The notes beneath the pieces are model-generated. The model had not been told where the DNA came from. It saw only the letters and a program-made list of their open reading frames with translations, and ran no database searches. From Sphingopyxis bauzanensis (GTDB taxonomy: Bacteria > Pseudomonadota > Alphaproteobacteria > Sphingomonadales > Sphingomonadaceae), in NCBI RefSeq assembly GCF_002205675.1, contig NZ_NISK01000002.1, positions 705,076 to 769,075 on the forward strand: DNA of 64,000 bases, given 5' to 3'. Of this stretch, positions 34,796-43,090 are shown one piece after another. Position 1 is the first letter of the stretch, and the number at the start of each line of letters is the position of its first letter. The translations under genes and the position numbers were made by a program.

Positions 34796-35905
34796 CTAGC
34801 CCGCCATGATCCTGCCGCTCGAGATCGCGAATCGCGTCACTGGCCCCGGCATATCGGCGAACAACCCCGCTTCGGTCCCGGTCAGCCATGCCTGCCCCCC
34901 CTGGTCCGCCAGCCGGGTGTAAAGCGCTGCGCGGCGCTGCGGATCCAGGTGCGCCGCCACCTCGTCGAGCAGCAGGACCGGTCGCTGCCCACGCGCCCGC
35001 GCGACACAGTCACTGTGGGCAAGAACAAGCGACAGCAGCATCGCCTTTTGCTCGCCGGTCGAACATCGCGCCGCCATCCGACCGGTCGCCGCATGCACCG
35101 CGTTGAGGTCGTCGCGATGCGGCCCCGCCGTTGCGCGCCCGGCGGCAGCATCGATCCGTCGCCGCGCCGCGAACAACGCCTTCAGCGAATCCGCCCGATG
35201 CGGTTCGGCGCGCACCACACCATCGCCGTCGATCAGCGTCAGCAACGGCCGCGCAAAGGGCGTGTCAGGCTGACTGGCGAGTTCGGTCGATAAGGCTTTC
35301 AGCATTTGCTGACGCGCGGCGTCCAGCGCCGCGCCGTGCTCGGCCAGCTGCGCCTCGAGGCTGGCCAGCCATTGCATGTCGGCGGCACCGTGATCGGCCA
35401 GCAACTTGCCGCGCGCGCGCAACGCCGCGTCATAGCGATTGCTGCGCTGGGCGTGACGCGGATCGAGCGCGAGGACGAGCCGGTCGAGAAAGCGGCGGCG
35501 GTTCCCGGCGGTTTCGACGAACAGCCGGTCCATTGCCGGGGTCAGCCACAGCACGCCCAGCCACTCCCCCATCGAGGCGGCGGCGGCGGCGCTGCCGTTG
35601 ATCCGCACCAGCCGACGTCCGGGCTGCGTTGGCTCAATACCGGTGCCAAGCGATACTGGCGGCAGGGCATCGCCCGCCAACACTTCGGCAAAGACTGCAA
35701 AACCGCCGCTCGCGCCATCGCGCACGATATCGGCCAGCGCGGCGCGGCGCAGTCCGCGGCCCGGCGCGAGCAACGAGATCGCTTCCAATATATTGGTCTT
35801 GCCCGCGCCATTGTCGCCGTGCAGCGCTACCAGGCCCGGGCCGGCGACCAGTTCCGCCGCGGCATGATTGCGAAAATCGGTCAGCGAAAGGCGGGTCAGC
35901 GTCAT
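34796..35905 (-). CDS. recF: DNA replication and repair protein RecF
   Basis: A 369-residue SMC-like ATPase that helps load RecA at single-stranded gaps. Residues 30-37, GDNGAGKT, are Walker A. The signature motif region is [16 protein letters not shown], and Walker B is [27 protein letters not shown] before Walker A is typical of RecF. Length and start (ATG at 35905) match the family. It is not next to dnaA, dnaN or gyrB, as is common in alphaproteobacteria. The upstream 316 bp carry a sigma-54-type promoter pointing the other way. Confidence 0.95.
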   Translation of the reverse strand: MTLTRLSLTDFRNHAAAELVAGPGLVALHGDNGAGKTNILEAISLLAPGRGLRRAALADIVRDGASGGFAVFAEVLAGDALPPVSLGTGIEPTQPGRRLVRINGSAAAAASMGEWLGVLWLTPAMDRLFVETAGNRRRFLDRLVLALDPRHAQRSNRYDAALRARGKLLADHGAADMQWLASLEAQLAEHGAALDAARQQMLKALSTELASQPDTPFARPLLTLIDGDGVVRAEPHRADSLKALFAARRRIDAAAGRATAGPHRDDLNAVHAATGRMAARCSTGEQKAMLLSLVLAHSDCVARARGQRPVLLLDEVAAHLDPQRRAALYTRLADQGGQAWLTGTEAGLFADMPGPVTRFAISSGRIMAG

Positions 35906-36056
35906 CTCATAGGGCGCCTACCGCAGCTCTTCCCGTCACACCACCCCGCCTTCCCACGTTGACGCGGCAAATACTGCGTTCTCGACCCCGCGTGCGACAA
36001 ACACAAAGAGCGGTCCGCGGCGACAAAGTGGAAATGAGCCCGCAATTTTTTCCAAC

Positions 36057-36074
36057 TGGCGGCAATTTTCGCCA
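36057..36074. promoter_or_regulatory. Dyad TGGCG-N8-CGCCA, candidate enhancer site
   Basis: TGGCG (36057-36061) and CGCCA (36070-36074) form an 18-bp inverted repeat centred about 110 bp upstream of the start site expected from the sigma-54-type promoter. That distance suits an upstream activating site for a bacterial enhancer-binding protein such as PspF. Confidence 0.4.
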
Positions 36075-36147
36075 TCTTGCCGTAAATTTTGCACTGAAAT
36101 AATCTGTCGCGAACCCAAAAACCCCACTTAACCGCCGATGAACGAAG

Positions 36148-36164
36148 TTGGCACGGTCTCTGCA
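36148..36164 (+). promoter_or_regulatory. Sigma-54-type (-24/-12) promoter
   Basis: TTGGCACGGTCTCTGCA matches the sigma-54 consensus TGGCAC-N5-TTGCA except for one base. The invariant GG (36150-36151) and GC (36162-36163) are 10 bp apart as required. It points to the 37-aa microprotein and PspC genes, with a predicted start near 36175. Confidence 0.72.
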
Positions 36165-36221
36165 TAAGTGTCGGCATCCACCGGAACGGTCCGAGTGGAA
36201 GGTTCAAGGAAGGAAAATATC

Positions 36222-36335
36222 ATGGCCCATTTCAATGTCGACTCGTTCAAAAGCTACGCCATTGCCGCCGTTGCTTCGCTCTACGCCTCGGTGATGCTGC
36301 TCGGCATTGCCAGCTCGAACAGCCTGATCGTCTGA
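36222..36335 (+). CDS. 37-residue membrane microprotein
   Basis: A complete short gene: ATG at 36222, stop at 36333-36335, preceded by AAGGAAGGA at about 8 nt. The product begins MAHFNVDSFKSYAIAAVAS and ends SSNSLIV. It has one hydrophobic helix (residues about 12-33) and polar ends. No family is known to me. It sits between a sigma-54-type promoter and a PspC-domain gene 54 bp downstream, and by context it is a candidate small envelope-stress protein. Strength of the ribosome site and the promoter make translation likely. Confidence 0.7.
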   Translation: MAHFNVDSFKSYAIAAVASLYASVMLLGIASSNSLIV

Positions 36336-36389
36336 TCGGATTCGACGCTCAAAAACGCCGGCCGCGAGGCCGGGATGGAAAGGAATGAA

Positions 36390-36569
36390 ATGAAACAGGG
36401 TTTTCGCAAGAATCGTCGCGATGGTGTCATTTTCGGTGTCTGCGCCGGGATGGCAGACCAGTTCGGCTTCGACGTCTTGTGGACGCGCGTCGGCTTTGTC
36501 GCCTTGACGCTGCTGGGCTTTGGCCTGCCGCTGCTGCTGTACCTCGCTGTCGCGATCCTCGCGCCATAG
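36390..36569 (+). CDS. Short PspC-domain protein
   Basis: A 59-residue protein made almost only of a PspC domain (PF04024): GFRKNRRDGVIFGVCAGMAD, QFGFDVLWTRVGFVAL, then a glycine/proline-flanked helix LLGFGLPLLLYLAVAIL. PspC proteins sense or relay inner-membrane stress to PspB/PspA in the phage-shock response. This one lacks the long cytosolic tail of E. coli PspC. The ATG at 36390 has AAGGA 5 nt upstream. The sigma-54-type promoter upstream of the neighbouring microprotein fits PspF-type control. Confidence 0.88.
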   Translation: MKQGFRKNRRDGVIFGVCAGMADQFGFDVLWTRVGFVALTLLGFGLPLLLYLAVAILAP

Positions 36570-36632
36570 GGCAGCCTACCGGGTCGGACGCGTTCGACAC
36601 GCGTCGCACCGGCCCGCCTGATCCCAATAAAC

Positions 36633-36663
36633 AAGGGCTCGTCGGCCTGACCGGCGAGCCCTT
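36633..36663. terminator. Terminator between PspC and Grx4 genes
   Basis: AAGGGCTCG (36633-36641) pairs with CGAGCCCTT (36655-36663), with CGG/CCG adding to the stem. The convergent arrangement suggests use from both sides. CGCATTT follows on the plus strand. Confidence 0.8.
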
Positions 36664-36747
36664 CGCATTTCAGCGCAGGATCAAACTGCTGGGATCGCAG
36701 CGCTGGCCGCGTACCGCCACCGATCATGGGTGGTCAGCTGGCCGCGT

Positions 36748-37077
36748 TCACTCCGCCCGCGCGGGGATCCCGGTCATCAGCGTGTGCAGCTCACCCGCTT
36801 CCCACATTTCCATCATGATGTCCGATCCGCCGACAAACTCACCCTTCACATACAGCTGAGGAATCGTCGGCCAGTCGGAAAATTCCTTGATGCCCTGCCG
36901 GACTTCCATGTCCTGCAGCACATCGACAGTCTCATATTCGACCCCGAGCCGGTCGAGCATCGCGATCGCGCGCGACGAAAAGCCGCACTGCGGGAACAGC
37001 GGCGTGCCCTTCATGAACAGCAGCACGGGATTGTCGGCGACCAGCTTGGCGATGCGGTCATGCGTGGGTTCGGTCAT
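36748..37077 (-). CDS. grxD: Monothiol glutaredoxin, Grx4 family
   Basis: A 109-residue CGFS-type glutaredoxin ([20 protein letters not shown]). [19 protein letters not shown] holds the cis-Pro and glutathione-binding residues, and KG upstream of the CGFS loop is typical. These proteins bind [2Fe-2S] clusters with glutathione and deliver them, often as a complex with BolA. The BolA-like gene is 45 bp upstream on the same strand, which supports that role. Confidence 0.95.
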   Translation of the reverse strand: MTEPTHDRIAKLVADNPVLLFMKGTPLFPQCGFSSRAIAMLDRLGVEYETVDVLQDMEVRQGIKEFSDWPTIPQLYVKGEFVGGSDIMMEMWEAGELHTLMTGIPARAE

Positions 37078-37122
37078 AATCGTCTCCGGTGGCGCATCGC
37101 GCCAGAAATTGGGTGCTGGTCC

Positions 37123-37356
37123 CTATGAAGGAACGGCAGTCGTCAATTGCAAGGCATGAAGTTCGCCGCCCATGCGTCCGCCAAGCGCCGCATAGACCGC
37201 CTTGTGCTGCGCGACGCGCGTCATGCCGCGAAAGGATTCGCTGACGACATGCGCGGCATAATGGTCGTTGTCGCCCGCAAGATCGGTAATCGCGACCTCT
37301 GCATCGGGAAACGCCGTGACGATCATCGCCCGCAGATCATCTTCGCGCATGCCCAT
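37123..37356 (-). CDS. BolA family protein
   Basis: A 77-residue BolA/YrbA-like protein: LRAMIVTAFPDAEVAITDLA, then DHYAAHVVSESFRGMTRVAQHKAVY (the conserved helix with the His in QHKAVY). BolA proteins bind monothiol glutaredoxins through a shared [2Fe-2S] cluster. The first ATG at 37356 (MGMRED) is used. A second in-frame ATG is at 37350. It lies 4 bp downstream of the DUF1476 gene and 45 bp upstream of the Grx4 gene, so the three are probably one transcript. Confidence 0.93.
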   Translation of the reverse strand: MGMREDDLRAMIVTAFPDAEVAITDLAGDNDHYAAHVVSESFRGMTRVAQHKAVYAALGGRMGGELHALQLTTAVPS

Positions 37357-37360
37357 TGGC

Positions 37361-37687
37361 TCAGCCCTGCTTGTCCATGAACTGGCGCCGTGCTTCGACC
37401 GCCTTGTCATTTAGCGCGGCGCGGATTTCGGCATCGCTGATCTCGACCTGCGCCGCGGTCAGGTCGCCTGCGAGCTTGCGGATCACGTCTTCGTCGCCAG
37501 CTTCCTCGAAATCGGCCTGCACCACCGCCTTGGCATAGGCATCGGTTTCTTCGGGGGTCAGCCCCATGCGTTCGGCGGCCCATTCGCCGACCAGCCGGTT
37601 GCGTCGCGCGGTGATGCGGAACTGTGCGTCCTGATCACGGGCAAATTGGGCCTCAAAGGCGCGTTCACGATCGTCGAATCCGCTCAT
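37361..37687 (-). CDS. DUF1476 protein, ATP synthase inhibitor zeta-subunit family
   Basis: A 108-residue helical protein. FDDRERAFEAQFARDQDAQF at the N-terminus and the later RNRLVGEWAAERMGLT match DUF1476, whose Paracoccus member is the zeta subunit that inhibits F1-ATPase rotation with its N-terminal helix. The inhibitory N-terminal region (residues 1-20) is present. Nothing else of the ATP synthase is in the window. It is first in a short cluster with BolA and Grx4, an arrangement I recall from other alphaproteobacteria. Confidence 0.9.
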   Translation of the reverse strand: MSGFDDRERAFEAQFARDQDAQFRITARRNRLVGEWAAERMGLTPEETDAYAKAVVQADFEEAGDEDVIRKLAGDLTAAQVEISDAEIRAALNDKAVEARRQFMDKQG

Positions 37688-37754
37688 ATTGTCCTCACGG
37701 GTTTGAAACTGTCGCTTTGCAGATAGGTTGCGCGCCCGATGGGTGCAAGCGACC

Positions 37755-37770
37755 TGTGCTGCTGATCACT
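37755..37770. promoter_or_regulatory. Near-consensus CRP-type site upstream of the CHAT gene
   Basis: TGTGCTGCTGATCACT matches TGTGA-N6-TCACA at 8 of 10 positions. It is about 130 bp upstream of the CHAT start, in the only gap between the CHAT operon and the divergent DUF1476 gene. A match of this quality can arise by chance. Confidence 0.3.
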
Positions 37771-37896
37771 TCCCTTTTGCGGGCGAAGGGGTTAGGCTCC
37801 GGATCAGGGAATGGGTCGTACCGCAGCAATGAAGACTGCGCCTTGCCGCAAATGCGTCGGCACGGCGCCTCTAGCCTTGGGTTTGGGGGATTGGTG

Positions 37897-40800
37897 ATGA
37901 CCGTTCGACGTCCGTTTTGCCTGCCGATTCTGGCGGCGCTCGCCTTGGCGGCACCCGGAGCCGCGCAGGCGCAGGGCACCGATCCCACGCTCCGCGACAG
38001 CTTTTCGATCGGCGATCAGGGCGGTTCGCTGTGCGCGGTGCAGGCTACGGTGCGCGATGCCGTCATCGACGGCATGTTCGATCGCGCCTGGGTGATCCTG
38101 TGCCGCGACGCCAGCCAGCCGGTCGGCACCGTCCGCATGCTGCGCGCCAGCCCCGACAGCGCCCTCGCCCGCATCGAACGCGGCCGCGCCGACACCATTA
38201 GCTGCGCCGCCGACGGAACCTGCATCGTCAAGGACAGCAGCGTCGTATGGCAAACGCGGATCGAGAGTGACGGCAACACCGCTTACACGGTCGAAGGCTT
38301 TGCTGCCTATGGCGACGCGCTCAACCTGGCGCTCGAATCGATCCGCCAGCGCAAGGTCGTCCCCGGCGTCATCAAGGTCGCGACGACGTCGGTCGGCGGC
38401 AATGACGGGTTCGCCCGTACCCTGGCGGGCGCAATCGATGTCGATAAGGCACTCGCCGAGGGCTATCGGCGCAATCACAGCGGCGATTATGCCGAAGCCG
38501 CCGAATTTTTCGAAACCCTGTCGCGCCGCACCCAAGACGACCAGGCCGCCGCCGACATCGACCCGACCGAATTCACCCTGAACCGCGCGCTGCAACGCTC
38601 GAACCTCGGCGAGTTCGGCGAGGCTGAACGCCTGTTTGCCGAGGCCGAGGCGGTACCGACGAGCGACCCGGTCCAGCTGCGCCTGCGCCGCAATTTCCGG
38701 GCGATCCACGCCCTGAACCAGCGCGATTATGATGGCGCGGCCGAGCTGTTGCAGCGACCGATTGCCCCGCTGACCACTGCGATCACGGTTGAGGGTTCCA
38801 GCGTCACCTTGACCCCGACAATCGTCGCCGGGGTCAACAGCGGCAGCAATGCCCGCGCCGTCCAGCAAGGGTCGGATCGCGAACGGCTGACCCCGCTCGA
38901 ACGCGCGCAGATCATCGATGCACAGGCGGTCCATCTGCTCGGCACCGTCGAACGGCTGCGCGGCAATGGTGCGGCGGCCAAGGCGGCGCAGATCGAAGGC
39001 CTGTCCGATGCACTGGCAGTCCGCGAAGGCCGCGTTACCTCGATCGTCCGCTTGCGCTCGCAAATGCTGGGAGAACTCGCCCTCGCCGAAGAGGCGCTCG
39101 GCGACATCGCCGCCGCCGACGCACGTTTTCTGGAATCGGTGAACGCGCTCGCGGTCGAATATCCCGAAACCAACGCGCTCGCTTCGGCGCGGGCGCGCTA
39201 CGCCGCCTTCCTGACCCGCCATGGTCAGGACGACAAGGCGCTGACCATCTATCGCGACGTCGTCACCGCGCTGGCCGCGTCGCAGCGCTCGACAACTGGC
39301 ATGGCCAATATGATGGCGCCCTATTACCGGCTGCTCGCCAGCCGCGCCGCGACCGACCCCACAGCAATCAGCGATTTCTTCGTCGCCAGCCAGTTGCAGG
39401 TTCGCCCCGGTGTTGCCGACACCCAGGCGGTGCTGGCGCGCGAATTGTCAAGTGGCAGCGACGATGGCGCGCGGCTGTTCCGCCAGGCGACGACCCTGAA
39501 CCGCGATATCGAACGTGCGCGGATCGAGGATGCGCGGCTCGGTCAATTGCCGGTTTCGCCCGAAATCAACGCGCTGCGTGCCGATCTGAAGACCCAGCTC
39601 GACAATCTGTCGTTCCAGCAAGCCGAAACGATCGTCGCACTGGGCGCCTTTCCGCAATATCGCGTTGTCGCGCCGGGCAAGCTCGACCTGCCCGAACTGC
39701 AGCAGGTGCTGCGCGCTGACGAAGCCTATCTCAAAATGCTCGTCGTCGGCGATTCCGTTTACGCGATGCTGATCGAACCGACCGGCGCTCAGTTGTGGAA
39801 ATCGGACATCAGCGCCGCGGCCCTCGACACCGCGGTCGATACGATCCGCTCGACGATCTCGATCGTCGAAAATGGCCGCCGCGTCACCTACCCCTTCGAT
39901 GCGGCGACTGCGTACGAGCTGTACGGTCAGTTGTTCGCCCCGGTTGCGGCGCGCCTGCCGAGCGTCGCGCATCTGATCTTCGAACCCGACGGCGCCATGC
40001 TGCGCCTGCCGATCAACCTGCTGATCACCGCCGACACCGGGCTTGCGCCCTATGAACAGCGGCTGCTCGATCCCGATGCCGATCCCTTCGACATGCGCCA
40101 GATCGCCTGGCTCGGGCGCACGACGCGGCCAAGCACCGCGGTCTCGACGCTCGCCTTCCGCAACGCGCGGCAGGCGGCACCGTCGACGGCGGCTAATCAA
40201 TATTTCGGGCTGGGCCAGAATCTGCCGATCAATGGCACCACCCTGCCCTCGCTCGGCACCCGCGGCGCGGCAGGCGGTACCGTCGACGGAAGCTGCCAGT
40301 GGGACGTCTCGCAATGGGCGCGGCCGATTTCCGCTGACGAGCTGGTGACCGCGCGCAATGCGATGGGCGGCGATGCCGGAACACTGCTCACTGGTGGCGC
40401 CTTCACCGACAGCGCGGTCAAGACCCGCACCGACCTCAATGACTATCGCATCATCCATTTTGCCACCCACGGGCTCGTGACCGCGCCCCGCCCCGCCTGT
40501 CCCGCGCGCCCCGCGCTGGTCACCTCGTTCGGCGACGGCGATTCGGACGGGCTGTTGACCTTCCAGGAAATCTTCGACCTCAAGATCAACGCCGATCTGG
40601 TCATTCTTTCGGCGTGCGACACCGCGGGCGCGGCATCGGTCGCCGCGACGCGCGAGGCGGGGCTGTCGGGCGGCGGCAATGCGCTCGACGGGCTGGTGCG
40701 CAGCTTTATCGGCGCCGGCGGCCGTTCGGTGATCGCCAGCCACTGGCCCGCGCCCGACGATTTCCACGCCACCAAGCGCCTGATCGGCGGCCTGTTCAGT

Positions 40801-40998
40801 GCCAATCAAGGCACCAGCGTCGCCGATGCGATGTGGGGGACGCAGATGCGGCTGATGGACGACAAGCAGACGTCGCATCCTTATTATTGGGCCGGGTTTG
40901 CGATCATCGGCGACGGCGGCCAGCCGCTGCTGCACGGCACGACGGCCACCGCCGACGCCGTACCTGCACAGGAAGGTGTCGGCCGCGCTGCCCGCTAA
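37897..40998 (+). CDS. Exported TPR / CHAT-domain (caspase-like) protein
   Basis: A 1,033-residue protein. From the ATG at 37897 the first 24 residues are a signal peptide (FCLPILAALALAAPGAAQAQ), so it is periplasmic or surface-exposed, not a cytosolic CHAT effector. Residues about 190-540 contain TPR-like helical repeats (for example LGEFGEAERLFAEAEAVP and DKALTIYRDVVTAL). The C-terminal 380 residues form a CHAT domain with the dyad His858 (IIHFATHGL) and Cys907 (LVILSACDTAG), so the caspase-like site is intact. It is followed after 4 bp by the CHASE2 cyclase, then an exported protein and the TpsB/TpsA genes. CHAT, CHASE2 and filamentous-haemagglutinin domains also co-occur in cyanobacteria as I recall, which supports a functional unit. 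Confidence 0.88.
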   Translation: MTVRRPFCLPILAALALAAPGAAQAQGTDPTLRDSFSIGDQGGSLCAVQATVRDAVIDGMFDRAWVILCRDASQPVGTVRMLRASPDSALARIERGRADTISCAADGTCIVKDSSVVWQTRIESDGNTAYTVEGFAAYGDALNLALESIRQRKVVPGVIKVATTSVGGNDGFARTLAGAIDVDKALAEGYRRNHSGDYAEAAEFFETLSRRTQDDQAAADIDPTEFTLNRALQRSNLGEFGEAERLFAEAEAVPTSDPVQLRLRRNFRAIHALNQRDYDGAAELLQRPIAPLTTAITVEGSSVTLTPTIVAGVNSGSNARAVQQGSDRERLTPLERAQIIDAQAVHLLGTVERLRGNGAAAKAAQIEGLSDALAVREGRVTSIVRLRSQMLGELALAEEALGDIAAADARFLESVNALAVEYPETNALASARARYAAFLTRHGQDDKALTIYRDVVTALAASQRSTTGMANMMAPYYRLLASRAATDPTAISDFFVASQLQVRPGVADTQAVLARELSSGSDDGARLFRQATTLNRDIERARIEDARLGQLPVSPEINALRADLKTQLDNLSFQQAETIVALGAFPQYRVVAPGKLDLPELQQVLRADEAYLKMLVVGDSVYAMLIEPTGAQLWKSDISAAALDTAVDTIRSTISIVENGRRVTYPFDAATAYELYGQLFAPVAARLPSVAHLIFEPDGAMLRLPINLLITADTGLAPYEQRLLDPDADPFDMRQIAWLGRTTRPSTAVSTLAFRNARQAAPSTAANQYFGLGQNLPINGTTLPSLGTRGAAGGTVDGSCQWDVSQWARPISADELVTARNAMGGDAGTLLTGGAFTDSAVKTRTDLNDYRIIHFATHGLVTAPRPACPARPALVTSFGDGDSDGLLTFQEIFDLKINADLVILSACDTAGAASVAATREAGLSGGGNALDGLVRSFIGAGGRSVIASHWPAPDDFHATKRLIGGLFSANQGTSVADAMWGTQMRLMDDKQTSHPYYWAGFAIIGDGGQPLLHGTTATADAVPAQEGVGRAAR

Positions 40999-41002
40999 GA
41001 CT

Positions 41003-43090
41003 ATGCCCCTGTCCGAAGCCAGCATATCCGCCACTGATCCGGTTGCGCCGGACGATCAGCGCCCCGCCGTCCCGCTGGGCAAGCGCGTGCGCCGATTGGT
41101 CATGCAGCTCGGCCCGTCAAGGTTGGCGGCGACGATCTTGTTCCTGGTCGTTGCGATCCTGATCGCGCGCTTCAGCTGGCAGATGCCGCTGATCGATGCC
41201 GCCGAACGCGCCTTATACGACGCACGCGCGACGCTGATGGCGCCGCATGTCGAACAGGACAAACGCATCGTCCTGATCACCTATAACGACGAAACCCTGT
41301 TCAACACCGGCATCCGGTCGCCGCTCGACCGCACCCTGCTCGCCAATGCGCTCGGCAATATCGACCAGATGGGCGCCAAAGCGATCGGGATCGATATCGC
41401 GTTCGACTCGCCGCGCCCCGACGACGAGGTGCTGAAAACCCAGCTGCGCGCGATGACGACGCCGACCTGGCTCGCCTATGCCGAGCAGGCGAGCAACCCG
41501 AACACGATCTTTTACGAACAGCAGAAATTTCTCGAAGCGTTCATCGCCGACGTCGCGACCGACGAAACCAAGCCAACGAGCGTGCTGTTCCAAACCGACG
41601 ACGACAGCGTGATCCGCAAATGGCCCGGCCGGCCCAAGAATTTACCGCCATTGATGTCGAACGCCATGGCGCCAGTCGATCCGGCTTTCGGCAATTTCCA
41701 AGGCAATATTCGCTTCCTCGTCCCCGCGCGTGCCGCGAAGGGGCAAGAGGAGCCCGTCTTCTCCAACATTCCGATCGACAGCTTCGCGATTCCGATGGAC
41801 GATGAGACGCGCGCGGCCTTCGCCGAAGGGGTCAAGGACCGTTACGTCCTGATCGGCGGCGACATTATCGACAACGACCAATTCAATACCCCGCTCAGTC
41901 GCTTTCTCGATCCGATCACCGGCCAGCACGAGACGATGATCGGGCTGGAGGTCCACGCGCATATGCTGGCGCAGCAGCTCGACAATGCGTGGTCGCGGCC
42001 GCTCGCCGGACCGGTGCTGTGGATTCTCGCCATCCTGATCGTGCTCGCGGGCGGGCTGACCAGCCTGATCGACCTGCGCGCGCGCTGGGTCGCGCTCGCC
42101 TTTCTGGGGCAAATGGCGTTTTTCATCGCTTTCCCCTTCTGGTTGCAGGGCCGCGGCGTCGATACCACCACCCTGCCGACCTTTGGCTGGGCGATCGGGT
42201 GGTTGTTCGGCTATGCCGCGGTCGGCACCGCGGCGCGCACCGTCGGGTCGCGCCAGCGCGCCTTTGCCCAGTCGGCGCTGGGCAAATATCTGCCCGCCGA
42301 CGTCGCGGCGCAGATCATGCGCGACCCCGACCAGTTGTCGCTCCACGGTGAACGGCGTAATATCTTCTGCGTTTTCACCGACCTCGAAGGGTTCACCAAG
42401 CTCAGCCACGCAGTGACGCCGGAAACCGTCGCGCGTCTGCTCAACGAATATCTCGACCGCCTTTCCGAAATCGTGCTCGACCATGGCGGGACGATCGACA
42501 AATTCGTCGGCGACGCCGTCGTTGCCTTTTGGGGCGCACCGCTCAGCCGTCCCGACGACGGGCCAAAGGCCGCCGCCGCCGCACTCGCCATGTATGAAGC
42601 GGGCGAGAAGTTTCGCGTCGATATGGCCGAAGGCGTCCCGCCGCTCGGCATGACGCGCGTCGGACTGCACGTCGGCGACGCGATCGTCGGCAATTTCGGT
42701 GGCGAAGGCCGCATCCAGTACACCGCGCTCGGTGACGCCATGAATACGGCGTCACGGCTCGAGGCAGCCAACAAGGCGCTGAAGACCGGCGTCCTGATCT
42801 CGGCCGAGGCTGCGGCGCGCGCCGATCGCGACGATCTGGCGCCGATGGGACGGGTGACCTTGCGCGGCCGCGCGCAGCCGGTCGATGTGTTCAGCCCGCG
42901 TCCCGATCTCGACCCCGAACAGCGTGCCCGCATCGCCGCAATGGTCGCCGCGCACATTGCCGACGATAAAAATGTCTATGTGACCTGTGCCACAGCAATA
43001 CAGGCGGAATTCGGTCAGGATCCAGCCATCATGTTTCTGATAGAACGTCTGAACAATACGAAAAATGGAGAAAGCTATGTCCTTTCCTGA
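41003..43090 (+). CDS. CHASE2-domain class III adenylate/guanylate cyclase
   Basis: A 695-residue membrane signalling enzyme. One helix near residue 40 (ATILFLVVAILIARF) leads into a periplasmic CHASE2 sensor (to about residue 330), then three helices (LWILAILIVLAGG and following), then a cytosolic class III cyclase domain. The metal-binding Asp residues are in CVFTDLEGFTKLS and KFVGDAVVAFWG. The Lys in IDKFVGD and Asp in YTALGDAMNTASRLEA suit ATP as substrate, and the Asn/Arg pair of NTASRLE completes the site, so cAMP is the expected product. The start is ATG at 41003. The sensor faces the compartment into which the CHAT and Tps proteins are exported. Confidence 0.9.
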   Translation: MPLSEASISATDPVAPDDQRPAVPLGKRVRRLVMQLGPSRLAATILFLVVAILIARFSWQMPLIDAAERALYDARATLMAPHVEQDKRIVLITYNDETLFNTGIRSPLDRTLLANALGNIDQMGAKAIGIDIAFDSPRPDDEVLKTQLRAMTTPTWLAYAEQASNPNTIFYEQQKFLEAFIADVATDETKPTSVLFQTDDDSVIRKWPGRPKNLPPLMSNAMAPVDPAFGNFQGNIRFLVPARAAKGQEEPVFSNIPIDSFAIPMDDETRAAFAEGVKDRYVLIGGDIIDNDQFNTPLSRFLDPITGQHETMIGLEVHAHMLAQQLDNAWSRPLAGPVLWILAILIVLAGGLTSLIDLRARWVALAFLGQMAFFIAFPFWLQGRGVDTTTLPTFGWAIGWLFGYAAVGTAARTVGSRQRAFAQSALGKYLPADVAAQIMRDPDQLSLHGERRNIFCVFTDLEGFTKLSHAVTPETVARLLNEYLDRLSEIVLDHGGTIDKFVGDAVVAFWGAPLSRPDDGPKAAAAALAMYEAGEKFRVDMAEGVPPLGMTRVGLHVGDAIVGNFGGEGRIQYTALGDAMNTASRLEAANKALKTGVLISAEAAARADRDDLAPMGRVTLRGRAQPVDVFSPRPDLDPEQRARIAAMVAAHIADDKNVYVTCATAIQAEFGQDPAIMFLIERLNNTKNGESYVLS

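Larger units (their letters stand above)
35906..36221. other. Divergent control region between recF and the PspC locus
   Basis: A 316-bp gene-free stretch, AT-rich in the middle (36040-36110). It holds the dyad TGGCG-N8-CGCCA at 36057-36074 and the -24/-12 element at 36148-36164, both listed separately. The recF promoter should be in 35910-36000. I see no strong consensus there. Confidence 0.6.
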
